The notes beneath the pieces are model-generated. The model worked only from the letters and a program-made list of their open reading frames with translations, did no database searches and was not told the origin of the DNA. A program made the position numbers and the translations under genes. 64,000 bases of DNA from Ruminococcus sp. (GTDB lineage: Bacteria > Bacillota > Clostridia > Oscillospirales > Ruminococcaceae): assembly GCA_015066805.1 (NCBI GenBank), contig SVNP01000009.1:1-64000 (forward strand), written 5' to 3'. Numbering within the stretch: position 1 is the first letter of the stretch; each line of letters begins with the position of its first letter. Below are positions 46,009 to 54,883 of the stretch, in pieces.

Positions 46009-46446
46009 ATGTTGAATATACTGACCCTTGCCGCTGTGAGTACAGAGGCAGTTCCGGAAATGACAAAAAGCTTTATCGCCGCTATGACGATTACCGGATT
46101 GGCTGTAGTGTTTCTTGGTCTGCTGATCCTGGTCGTGTATCTGACGCTTTCCGGTAAGCTCTTTGTGCGCTTGGGCATCGGCCAGCCAAAACCCAAAAAA
46201 GCACCTGCGGCACCTGCACCGAAACCTGTTGCTGCCCCTAAGCCTGCTGTTCCTGCGGCTGTGGCCGGAGAGGATGAGGATGAGATCGCAGCGGTCATCG
46301 CTGCGGTGGTTGCTGCCATGAGTACGGCAGACGGCACCGCATATGCTGTCCGTTCCATTAAACCTGTGCGCCGTGTTGGCAGCGGACGCTCTGCGTGGGC
46401 ACAGGCCGGTATGGCAGATCTGACCGCACCGTTTTCCATTCAATAA
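46009..46446 (+). CDS. OadG-like gamma subunit of a Na+-translocating decarboxylase
   Basis: Single N-terminal TM, Ala/Pro-rich linker, acidic EDEDEIAAVIAAVVAAMS motif; directly upstream of the beta subunit. Confidence 0.75.
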   Translation: MLNILTLAAVSTEAVPEMTKSFIAAMTITGLAVVFLGLLILVVYLTLSGKLFVRLGIGQPKPKKAPAAPAPKPVAAPKPAVPAAVAGEDEDEIAAVIAAVVAAMSTADGTAYAVRSIKPVRRVGSGRSAWAQAGMADLTAPFSIQ

Positions 46447-46462
46447 GCGGAGGTAGACAACG

Positions 46463-47674
46463 ATGGCTGAAATTCTTAATATTTTCGCAGAGACCATGAA
46501 GGGTCTCTGGCTGGACAGCGGCCTCAGTGCGCTGTTCATGGATTTCACAGACGGCGGCTGGAAGAATCTGGTCATGATCTGTGTGGCACTGTTCTGTATG
46601 TGGCTGGCAATCGCCAAAGGCTTTGAACCCTTGCTGCTGCTGCCCATTTCCTTTGGTATGCTGCTGACCAACCTGCCCTATGCCGAGATGTATCACCCGG
46701 AGCTTTGGACAGGCGAGATCGACTTTGGCAATGTGCTGCATGATGGCGGCCTTCTGGATATCCTGTATTTAGGTGTTAAATTGCAGATATTCCCGCCTCT
46801 GATCTTCCTTGGCATCGGTTGTATGACCGACTTCTCCCCCCTGATCGCCAACCCCAAAAGCTTCCTGCTGGGTGCTGCCGCACAGGCAGGTATCTTCTTC
46901 ACCTTTGTATGTGCCGGTGCCATTGGATTTGATGCACTGGAGGCGGCCTCCATCGCCATCATCGGCGGTGCGGATGGCCCCACTGCCATCTATGTTTCCA
47001 GTAAGCTGCTGAGCGGAGAGGGTTCTGTCAGTACCGGTAACATCGCACTGGCAGCCTATACATATATGGCTCTGGTTCCTGTGATCCAGCCTCCGCTGAT
47101 GCGTTTGTTCACCACTAAGAAGGAGCGTGCCGTCAAGATGGAGCAGCTCCGTGTGGTTTCCAAAACCGAGCGGATCATCTTCCCCATTGCCGTTACTTTG
47201 ATCATCTCCCTGCTGGTGCCTTCCGCAGCACCGCTGGTGGGTATGCTGATGTTCGGTAATCTGCTGAAGGAAAGTGGCGTGGCTGCTCGCCTCGTAGATA
47301 CCGCACAGAATGCGCTGATGAATATCATCACTATTTTCCTGGGCGTTTCCGTTGGTGCTACCACACAGGCTGATAAGATCATCAACTGGAGCTTCCTGGG
47401 CGTTATGGCACTGGGTGTTGTGGCATTCTCTCTGGGTACGATCTGTGGTATTCTCTTTGGTAAGATCATGTATATTGCTACCAAGGGTAAGGTCAACCCG
47501 CTGATCGGTTCCGCAGGCGTTTCTGCCGTGCCCATGGCTGCCCGTATCTCCCAGAAGGTGGGTGCTGAAACCGATCCCACCAACTTCCTGCTGATGCACG
47601 CTATGGGTCCCAATGTGGCAGGCGTCATCGGCTCTGCCGTAGCCGCAGGCGTGCTGCTGGCAGTGCTTGGCTGA
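46463..47674 (+). CDS. Na+-translocating decarboxylase beta subunit (OadB/GcdB/MmdB family)
   Basis: GIGCMTDFSPLIANPKSFLLGAAAQAGIF...IGGADGPTAIYVSSKL...GVSAVPMAARISQKVGAETDPTNFLLMHAMGPNVAGVIGSAVAAG. Confidence 0.94.
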   Translation: MAEILNIFAETMKGLWLDSGLSALFMDFTDGGWKNLVMICVALFCMWLAIAKGFEPLLLLPISFGMLLTNLPYAEMYHPELWTGEIDFGNVLHDGGLLDILYLGVKLQIFPPLIFLGIGCMTDFSPLIANPKSFLLGAAAQAGIFFTFVCAGAIGFDALEAASIAIIGGADGPTAIYVSSKLLSGEGSVSTGNIALAAYTYMALVPVIQPPLMRLFTTKKERAVKMEQLRVVSKTERIIFPIAVTLIISLLVPSAAPLVGMLMFGNLLKESGVAARLVDTAQNALMNIITIFLGVSVGATTQADKIINWSFLGVMALGVVAFSLGTICGILFGKIMYIATKGKVNPLIGSAGVSAVPMAARISQKVGAETDPTNFLLMHAMGPNVAGVIGSAVAAGVLLAVLG

Positions 47675-47680
47675 TTTCTT

Positions 47681-47715
47681 AAAACACCGCATGATGTCAC
47701 ATCATGCGGTGTTTT
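47681..47715 (+). terminator. Intrinsic terminator after the beta-subunit gene
   Basis: AAAACACCGCATGATgtcacATCATGCGGTGTTTTT. Confidence 0.8.
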
Positions 47716-48071
47716 TATCAATTGGGATTTGTAGAGCTGTTTAACGTTGCAATTCCTCATTGCAAAAGTTTTGGTCGAGCTTTTTTCAAAAGCTCGTGGG
47801 GTCGAGGGGCAAAGCCCCCGTCGCACTCCGCAGAGTGCGAAACAAATGCTATTACGTTTTTATCAAAGGCTTACGCCTTTGATAGGAGAAAAACTCTTGT
47901 TTTTCTCCCACGCCGCCTACGGCGGCTCCCTCTTTAGCGCCTTTTCATGATGGGAAATTTCGCCATCTGCGGATGGCGACCAGAGGCTCTGCCTCCGGAC
48001 TCCGCAAGCCTTTGAAAAGGCTTGACCGAAACTTATATAATGAGAGATGCAACGTCAAATCCCAATTGATA
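47716..48071. repeat. Non-coding multi-hairpin element with terminal inverted repeats and inverted homologous arms
   Basis: TATCAATTGGGATTTG (47716-47731) vs CAAATCCCAATTGATA (48056-48071), exact inverted repeat; multiple internal hairpins; no plausible CDS. Confidence 0.75.
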
Positions 48072-48118
48072 AAAAGCACCCGCCTCTGATATCGCATCAG
48101 GGGCGGGTTTGCGTTTGT

Positions 48119-48604
48119 TTAGTCGGGGATAATCTCCACGGTTTTCATGATCTGGGGCTGCAGGGGCTTATCGGCATAGTTGGTTTCCACGGCTGCGATC
48201 TCATCCACAACCTCAATGCCCTCTACCACTTCACCGAAGGCAGCGTACTGGCCATCCAGGTGGGGAGCATCCTTATGCATGATGAAGAACTGGGAGCCTG
48301 CGCTGTCGGGGTGACCGGAGCGAGCCATACTCAGAACGCCGCGGGTATGCTTCAGGCTGTTGGGCACACCATTTGCCAGGAATTCGCCCTTGATATGCCA
48401 GCCGGGGCCGCCGGTACCAATGCCCTGGGGGCAGCCGCCCTGGATCATAAAGCCGGGGATGACACGGTGGAAGATCAGGCCATTATAGAAGCCTTCCTTG
48501 ACCAGTTTTTCAAAGTTTTCGCAGGAGATGGGAGCCACCTCGGGGTGCAGCTTCAGCTTGATCTGCTTGCCGTTTTCCATTGTAATCAGAATCATAACAG
48601 TCAA
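48119..48604 (-). CDS. Cyclophilin-type peptidyl-prolyl cis-trans isomerase
   Basis: FHRVIPGFMIQGGCPQGIGTGGPGWHIKGEF...GVLSMARSGHPDSAGSQFFIMHKDAPHLDGQYAAFG. Confidence 0.96.
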   Translation of the reverse strand: MTVMILITMENGKQIKLKLHPEVAPISCENFEKLVKEGFYNGLIFHRVIPGFMIQGGCPQGIGTGGPGWHIKGEFLANGVPNSLKHTRGVLSMARSGHPDSAGSQFFIMHKDAPHLDGQYAAFGEVVEGIEVVDEIAAVETNYADKPLQPQIMKTVEIIPD

Positions 48605-48613
48605 TCCTTTCTA

Positions 48614-50215
48614 TCAGTTGAGTTCAATATCCTTCACATCATCCAATGTCAGCGTAGTCAGCTCGGCATCGGTAATGTTGGGGTCATTTGCCAGGCGGTT
48701 TGCCTGTTTGGTAATGGCACGCTCGTAGAAATTACGGATATCACGGGCGTTGGCAAAGGTTTTCAGATTCATGCCGCAGCGCTGCACAAAATACGCCAGC
48801 ACTTCATCCTCAGCCTCCTTGGTAATGGTCATGCCGGAGCGGGTACAGGTGCTTTTGAAGATATCCAGCAGCTCATCGGGCATATAATCCTGGAAGTTGA
48901 TGATTTTGTTAAATCGGGAGCGCAGACCGGGGTTGCTGTCCAGAAATTCCTCCATGAGATCGGTATATCCTGCCACGATGACGATGAAGTCATCCCGATG
49001 ATCCTCCATGGCCTTTAACAGAGTGTTGACTGCTTCCATACCGAAATCGTTTTTGCCGGTACTGGCGGTGAGTGCATAGGCCTCATCAATAAACAGCACG
49101 CCGCCCATGGCAGAATCAATGACTTCTTTGGTTTTAATGGCGGTCTGCCCCACATAGCCGCTGACCAGTCCGGAGCGATCCACTTCCACAAGCTGACCCT
49201 TTTCCAGCACGCCAAGGCTGTGGTAAATGCCTGCCAGAATACGTGCTACAGTGGTTTTACCTGTGCCGGGATTGCCCAGAAAAGCCATGTGCAGGGACAT
49301 GGGTGCCTGAGGCATACCGCGTTCCTCACGCATTTTCCGTACACGGATCAGGTTGATCAGGCTGTTGAGATCTTCCTTTACGGCCTCCAGACCTGTCAGG
49401 TCATTGAGCTTCTGAAGCTGTTCTTCCAGCGTCAGGGGTGCGTCCTCTGCTTTGGGCTGAGGTGCTGCTGTCGGTGCAGTAGTCTGCGGTGCGGGCTGTG
49501 CAGGCTTTGAGGGCTGGGAATGATTGGGCGCAAAGGGAGTGTTGGCAGGCTTTACGGGCACTGTTGGTGTTCCGGGATAAACCGGGTTCTGGGGATATAC
49601 AGGTGTCTGGGGATGGGCAGGTGCCTGAGGCGGTACAGGAGGTGCGCCCCATGGAGAGTTGCCGCCGAATCCTGCGGGGTAGTGGGGGTGGTTGCGGATA
49701 CGGTTCTGCTCTGCGATCATTTTTTCCCAATTGGAGATGTACTCCATGCGGAAATTCCGCAGTGCCAGAATCAGAGCAGCCAGATCCCGCATGACAAAGG
49801 GATCGGGCTTATGGCCGTCTGCCTGTAAGAAATCCAGGCCCGCCTGATTGAGAAACTCAATGAGGGCAAGGCTCATGCCGCCCATGGGAGAGGTTTCCAG
49901 ATCCAGCTTGAGGAAAGGCATCATCAGGGTGATAATGCTGTCCTTCAGGCTGTATTTGGTGATCTTGCAGCTTACATGGAAACGGTCGATCTGCTCGGCA
50001 GACATCATATAGCCCAGCGCACCGTTGATGTAGGCGATCTCGTTCATGGAGATGCTGCCGCTGTTGCTGCCCAGATACACAAAGAACTTCAGCAGGGTAA
50101 ACCGCAGGTAATCCTGCATGGATTTGCCCTGTACGGATACGGTATAGCCGTGGGATTCACACACCTCACACTGGGCGTGAATATGAGAAAGCTGTCTTGC
50201 AACATCCTGCTGCAT
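48614..50215 (-). CDS. AAA+ ATPase (CbxX/CfqX, SpoVK-like) with N-terminal TerB-like helical region
   Basis: MAFLGNPGTGKTTVARILAGIYHSLGVLEKGQLVEVDRSGLVSGYVGQTAIKT...GVLFIDEAYAL; N-terminal helical region plus Pro-rich linker. Confidence 0.88.
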   Translation of the reverse strand: MQQDVARQLSHIHAQCEVCESHGYTVSVQGKSMQDYLRFTLLKFFVYLGSNSGSISMNEIAYINGALGYMMSAEQIDRFHVSCKITKYSLKDSIITLMMPFLKLDLETSPMGGMSLALIEFLNQAGLDFLQADGHKPDPFVMRDLAALILALRNFRMEYISNWEKMIAEQNRIRNHPHYPAGFGGNSPWGAPPVPPQAPAHPQTPVYPQNPVYPGTPTVPVKPANTPFAPNHSQPSKPAQPAPQTTAPTAAPQPKAEDAPLTLEEQLQKLNDLTGLEAVKEDLNSLINLIRVRKMREERGMPQAPMSLHMAFLGNPGTGKTTVARILAGIYHSLGVLEKGQLVEVDRSGLVSGYVGQTAIKTKEVIDSAMGGVLFIDEAYALTASTGKNDFGMEAVNTLLKAMEDHRDDFIVIVAGYTDLMEEFLDSNPGLRSRFNKIINFQDYMPDELLDIFKSTCTRSGMTITKEAEDEVLAYFVQRCGMNLKTFANARDIRNFYERAITKQANRLANDPNITDAELTTLTLDDVKDIELN

Positions 50216-50242
50216 TGTGCGATTCCTCCTGTCAACAGATTA

Positions 50243-51460
50243 TCAGCCTACAACGATCTTATGGAAGACCTTTTTGCCCTTCTTCAGGATCACTTCACCG
50301 TCAATGACGATCTGTGCCTTGATATCGGTGACCTTTGCATCGTTGACGGAAACACCGCCCTGCTGTACCAGACGGCGTGCCTCACTGATAGAGGGTGCAA
50401 GGCCTGCCTTGACCAGCAAAGGCAGCAGACCCATTGCGCCATCGGTCAGTTCGGAAGCATCCACGGTGGTGGTAGGCATATCGGCAGAATTACCGCCGCC
50501 TGCAAAGATGGCTCTTGCGGCATCCCGCTGCTTGGCAGCTTCCTCCTCGCCGTGTACCAGCTTGGTCAGCTCAAAGGCAAGCAGCTCCTTTGCCTGATTA
50601 TAGGCTGCACCTTCCATGCTCTGCTCCATGGCCTCGATCTCCTCGATGGGCACAAAGGTCAGCATCTTCAGGCACTTAATGACATCGGCATCGGCAACAT
50701 TGCGCCAGTACTGGAAGAAATCGTAGGGGGAGGTCTTTTCGGCATCCAGCCAGACAGCACCCTTTTCGGTTTTGCCCATCTTCTTGCCCTCGGAGTTGAG
50801 CAGCAGAGTGATGGTCATGGCGTGGGCATCCTTGCCCAGCTTTTTACGGATCAGCTCGGTGCCGCCCAGCATATTGGCCCACTGGTCATCGCCGCCGAAC
50901 TGCATATTGCAGCCGTAATCCTGATACAGCTTGTAGAAGTCGTAGCTCTGCATGATCATGTAGTTGAACTCCAGGAAGGTCAGACCACGCTCCATGCGCT
51001 GCTTATAGCACTCGAAGGTCAGCATTTTGTTGACAGAGAAGCAGGCACCCACCTCACGCAGTACCTCGATGTAGTTGAGATCCAGCAGCCAGTCGGCGTT
51101 ATTGACCATCATAGCCTTGCCTTCGGAGAAGTCAATAAAGCGGCTCATCTGCTTTTTGAAGCATTCGCAGTTGTGGTCGATGTCTTCCTTGGTCAGCATC
51201 TTACGCATATCACTTTTGCCGGAGGGGTCACCGATCATGCCGGTACCGCCGCCTACCAGAGCAATGGGCTTGTTGCCTGCCATCTGCAGACGCTTCATCA
51301 GGCACAGAGCCATAAAATGACCGACGTGCAGGGAATCTGCGGTGGGGTCAAAGCCGATATAAAAGGTTGCCTTGCCCTGATTGATGAGATCGGCAATGCC
51401 CTGCTCATCGGTGGTCTGGGCGATAAGGCCTCTTCGGGTCAGTTCTTCGTATAAAGTCAT
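50243..51460 (-). CDS. tyrS: Tyrosyl-tRNA synthetase
   Basis: [19 protein letters not shown] (HIGH), [15 protein letters not shown] (KMSKS-like), C-terminal S4 domain. Confidence 0.96.
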   Translation of the reverse strand: MTLYEELTRRGLIAQTTDEQGIADLINQGKATFYIGFDPTADSLHVGHFMALCLMKRLQMAGNKPIALVGGGTGMIGDPSGKSDMRKMLTKEDIDHNCECFKKQMSRFIDFSEGKAMMVNNADWLLDLNYIEVLREVGACFSVNKMLTFECYKQRMERGLTFLEFNYMIMQSYDFYKLYQDYGCNMQFGGDDQWANMLGGTELIRKKLGKDAHAMTITLLLNSEGKKMGKTEKGAVWLDAEKTSPYDFFQYWRNVADADVIKCLKMLTFVPIEEIEAMEQSMEGAAYNQAKELLAFELTKLVHGEEEAAKQRDAARAIFAGGGNSADMPTTTVDASELTDGAMGLLPLLVKAGLAPSISEARRLVQQGGVSVNDAKVTDIKAQIVIDGEVILKKGKKVFHKIVVG

Positions 51461-51571
51461 AAGAAAACACGTTCCTTTCCAATGAATTGATGTACATTTG
51501 CAGTGCTGCGGATCATGCCGCAGCCATAGAATTTCATTATACCATAAAAGATGGAAAAATACAAGCCCGAT

Positions 51572-52387
51572 TTATGAGGGTGCATACCAGCCCACGACTT
51601 CTCCCCGGGTGAAAAGATTTGTTTCAATGTCACGCTGCTGTTCTGCGGACATGGGCACCAGCTCATCTTCGGTGATTTCTTTCTTCGAATAGAATGTATA
51701 GAGAATCTTGCCTTCCTCATCGCAGACAACGGCACACCAGTAATCGCCGTTATTGGAGAGATACCGATAGATATTGTAAGCGACGGAATTCTCATCGGGG
51801 GTCATTGCCTCGGAGATGTAGTAGATTTCCGTTTTCAATGGGATATCCTTGTCATAGGCCTCGGCATCGTTCTGCCATGTGATGATGGCATCATAAACAC
51901 CTTTTGCGTTGCTGTTGAAGAATTTCACGCGGGAATTTGCCACATAACCGCACATGGTTTGCAGCATCCACAAGCCGCACAGCATCAGCAAAAACAGTGA
52001 AATACCGCAGCCAATCCGTCTTTTGGAGAACCTGCTGCATTCGTGCCCAATAAGACGGATGCAATCGCATTCCGTACAGCCGCCTTCGCATTCCCACAAT
52101 TCGGGATGCCGTCTGCGCAGCCGTCGCATCATAGTGCGCTCACGCCAGTATCGCAAAGCAGCGTAAACCAGTGCTGCCGCCGTGAGCATACAGCAAGCCA
52201 CCGCAAGGGTAGTATCAACAGCATCAGCCAGCTTGAAAACGCCGATCATCGCCCCAGCCAGACAAAGCCCCGAAAGAATCCGTTCGACTCTGACTGCAGT
52301 CTGCCACCGATTCACGATCTGCACACGCTCATAATGGGGGCGGTCGCTTCCGTCATTGTTCAGAACATTCTGTCTGTCATGCTCCAT
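51572..52387 (-). CDS. Hypothetical membrane protein
   Basis: 271 aa; two predicted TM segments near the N-terminal half, Cys-rich CEGGCTECDC, and another TM. Confidence 0.6.
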   Translation of the reverse strand: MEHDRQNVLNNDGSDRPHYERVQIVNRWQTAVRVERILSGLCLAGAMIGVFKLADAVDTTLAVACCMLTAAALVYAALRYWRERTMMRRLRRRHPELWECEGGCTECDCIRLIGHECSRFSKRRIGCGISLFLLMLCGLWMLQTMCGYVANSRVKFFNSNAKGVYDAIITWQNDAEAYDKDIPLKTEIYYISEAMTPDENSVAYNIYRYLSNNGDYWCAVVCDEEGKILYTFYSKKEITEDELVPMSAEQQRDIETNLFTRGEVVGWYAPS

Positions 52388-52396
52388 ATGTAATTC

Positions 52397-53326
52397 TCAC
52401 CCACCCAGACGAAGCATTTCGTCCAGGCAATGTCTTGCGGGCAGCATCATTTCCTTAGGCAGCACCAGTTCTTGGGCGGTACCCTGTGCGATCTCCGACA
52501 GCACCCGATAAAGATCTGCCAGAGCCGTTACCCGCATATCGGGGCAGATAAGGCGGTTTGCCATGGGATAAAACCGTTTCTCGGGGCATTCCAGTGCCAG
52601 ATGTGCCACAATGCTGATCTCTGTGCCGATGATGAATTCCTTGGCGGAGGATTTTTTGGCAAACTGCATAATGCCAGAGGTGGCACCCACATAATCCGCC
52701 AGATCGGATACCTCTTTTTTGCATTCCGGGTGTACCAGCAGCAGGGCATCGGGATGCGCCTGTTTTGCTGCCTTGGCTTCCTCCAAGGTCACGGCACTGT
52801 GATAGGGACATCCGCCCTGCAGCAGATGCAAGGTTTTTTCGGGGCAGTTTGCCTGTACATAGGCACCCAGATTACAGTCGGGAATGAAAAGAATATGCTC
52901 CTGCGGCAGACGTTTTACGATCTCCACGGCAGAGGAGGAGGTCACACATACATCCGCCACTGCCTTGATGGCTGCGGTGGTGTTCACATAGGCAACCACG
53001 GCGCAGTCGGGATATTTTGCTTTTTCCGCAAGGATCTCCTCGGGGGAAAACTGTTCTGCCATGGGGCAGCCTGCGGTGGGGTTCGCTTCAAAGATCTGCT
53101 TCTCGGGGCTTAAGAGCTTTGCGGTTTCCGCCATAAAGCGTACACCGCAGACCAGCAGGCGATTTGCCTCGCTTTTGGCTGCCATACGGCTCAGCAGAAA
53201 GCTGTCGCCTGTAATATCGGCCATTTCCAGAATGTCGGGGGATTGGTAGCTGTGTGCCAGAATACATACGCCCAGCTCCTGTTTCAGCCGCAGGATCTCC
53301 TGCCGCAACTCATGCATTGTCATCAT
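52397..53326 (-). CDS. nadA: Quinolinate synthase
   Basis: LAHSYQSPDILEMADITGDSFLLSRMA...GVRFMAETAKLLSPEKQIFEANPTAGCPMAEQF. ATG at 53326 follows AAAGGAAA. Confidence 0.93.
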   Translation of the reverse strand: MMTMHELRQEILRLKQELGVCILAHSYQSPDILEMADITGDSFLLSRMAAKSEANRLLVCGVRFMAETAKLLSPEKQIFEANPTAGCPMAEQFSPEEILAEKAKYPDCAVVAYVNTTAAIKAVADVCVTSSSAVEIVKRLPQEHILFIPDCNLGAYVQANCPEKTLHLLQGGCPYHSAVTLEEAKAAKQAHPDALLLVHPECKKEVSDLADYVGATSGIMQFAKKSSAKEFIIGTEISIVAHLALECPEKRFYPMANRLICPDMRVTALADLYRVLSEIAQGTAQELVLPKEMMLPARHCLDEMLRLGG

Positions 53327-54611
53327 TTGTGGTTTCCTTTCCTTCGTTGATTTCATCTGCCAGCGTTTCCGCATCTACGGGTGTTTCCGCATAGACCAGT
53401 TCTCCGGACATATAGCTTTCCGTATCGCAGGGCATACCCTTGCGGGAAAGCCGTTCTGCGAGAAATTCCTTGGTAAAGGTATACAGTGCGGCAAACAGCG
53501 GCACAAATGCCACCATGCCGATGAATCCGAACAGACCGCCGCCGATAAAGATGGCAAACAGCACCCAGAAGGTGGGCAATCCCAGAGAATCACCCAGGAT
53601 TTTGGGGCCTAAGAAGTTTCCGTCAAACTGCTGCAGTACCAGAATAAAGATCACAAAGGGGATCAGCTTGGAGGGCTCTGCGATCAGCACCAGAAATGCA
53701 CTGGGAATGGCGCCGATAAACGGTCCGAAGAAGGGGATGATATTGGTCACGCCCACTACCAGTGAGATCAATGCCACATAGGGCATATCCATAATGGTGA
53801 GACCGATAAAGCAGAGAATGCCGATGATGAGAGAATCCAGACTTTTGCCGGAGATAAAATGCATAAAGGTGTAGCTGACTCTGGAGCCGATCCGCAGGGT
53901 GGAATGTACCCGATGCTGAGGAAACAGCGCATACAGGATCTTTTTGATCTGTGCCAGATAACGCTCCTTGTTGTACAGCAGATAAATGGCCACCATAATA
54001 CCCAGCAGAAAGTTCATGACACCGTTGAAGAAGGCGTAGGCACTGCTGGTAAGGGTGGTGATGAAATTGGCACCGCTGATGAGACTGTCTACCTTGGGCT
54101 CAAATTCCGTAACAAAGCCCACCAGCTTGTCCTGCAGGCTTTGCAGACCGGAAATAATGGAATCATAGATCTGGGGCTGGGTCTCTTTCAATCCCGCAAT
54201 GTGGGAAAACACCCATTCGCCCATGTTTTTCAGGTAATCCGGCAGATTGTTGAACAGCGTGCGTACACTTTCAATGAGTTCAGGCAGCAGCATGGCGATA
54301 ATGCCCGCCAGTGCTGCAAGAAACAACAAAATCGTAATGGTCACCGCACAAACACGCTTCAGCACGGGATGTTCTTTTTTGCGGTCTGTCAGCTTGGCAA
54401 GCTGTTTTTCGATCCAGTTTTGCAGGGGACTGAGCAAATAGGCAAATACCAATCCCCAGATCACCGGTGAAAGCACACGGATGACTTTTTGGATGATGGC
54501 AACCAGCGAAGAAAACCGCCAGACAATAATGGTCAGCAGCAGGCAGGTGAAAAACACCCATACGGTGCAGACTGCCACGGATTTTTGTTTTTCGGTAATG
54601 TGAATTTTCAT
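53310..54611 (-). CDS. AI-2E family transporter (second copy)
   Basis: GVTNIIPFFGPFIGAIPSAFLVLIAEPSKLIPFVIFILVLQQFDGNFLGPKILGDSLGLPTFWVLFAIFIGGGLFGF. Confidence 0.88.
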   Translation of the reverse strand: MKIHITEKQKSVAVCTVWVFFTCLLLTIIVWRFSSLVAIIQKVIRVLSPVIWGLVFAYLLSPLQNWIEKQLAKLTDRKKEHPVLKRVCAVTITILLFLAALAGIIAMLLPELIESVRTLFNNLPDYLKNMGEWVFSHIAGLKETQPQIYDSIISGLQSLQDKLVGFVTEFEPKVDSLISGANFITTLTSSAYAFFNGVMNFLLGIMVAIYLLYNKERYLAQIKKILYALFPQHRVHSTLRIGSRVSYTFMHFISGKSLDSLIIGILCFIGLTIMDMPYVALISLVVGVTNIIPFFGPFIGAIPSAFLVLIAEPSKLIPFVIFILVLQQFDGNFLGPKILGDSLGLPTFWVLFAIFIGGGLFGFIGMVAFVPLFAALYTFTKEFLAERLSRKGMPCDTESYMSGELVYAETPVDAETLADEINEGKETTNDDNA

Positions 54612-54883
54612 GAGGCCCCCCGATCTTTCGGTTGTGGATACAGCAATACACTTCTATTATACAGTAAAACAGAGAAAAAGGAAAGCGTTTTCCGCAAAAA
54701 AAGCAAAATTTTCATGGCAAAATCAAAAAGAATCTGTATCATCCATGCTTTTTTGAAAAAATCCATGAAAATTTCAAAACAACCCTTTTCATTTGCAAGG
54801 ATTTGTGCTATAATGGTAGTGTGTCGACTTGTGCATAGTCACACCCCAATGAATCGGATCACAAAAACGGAGCGTAATATCAT

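Noticed and set aside
51461-51560. Possible T-box leader upstream of tyrS
   Set aside because: The leader after the likely TATAAT is only ~80 nt and contains a simple GCTGCGG/CCGCAGC hairpin (51505-51524). No T-box sequence or specifier stem-loop was found.
40527-54611. AI-2E family annotation as evidence for quorum sensing
   Set aside because: The family name is historical; most members are not shown to transport AI-2, so no quorum-sensing system is inferred.
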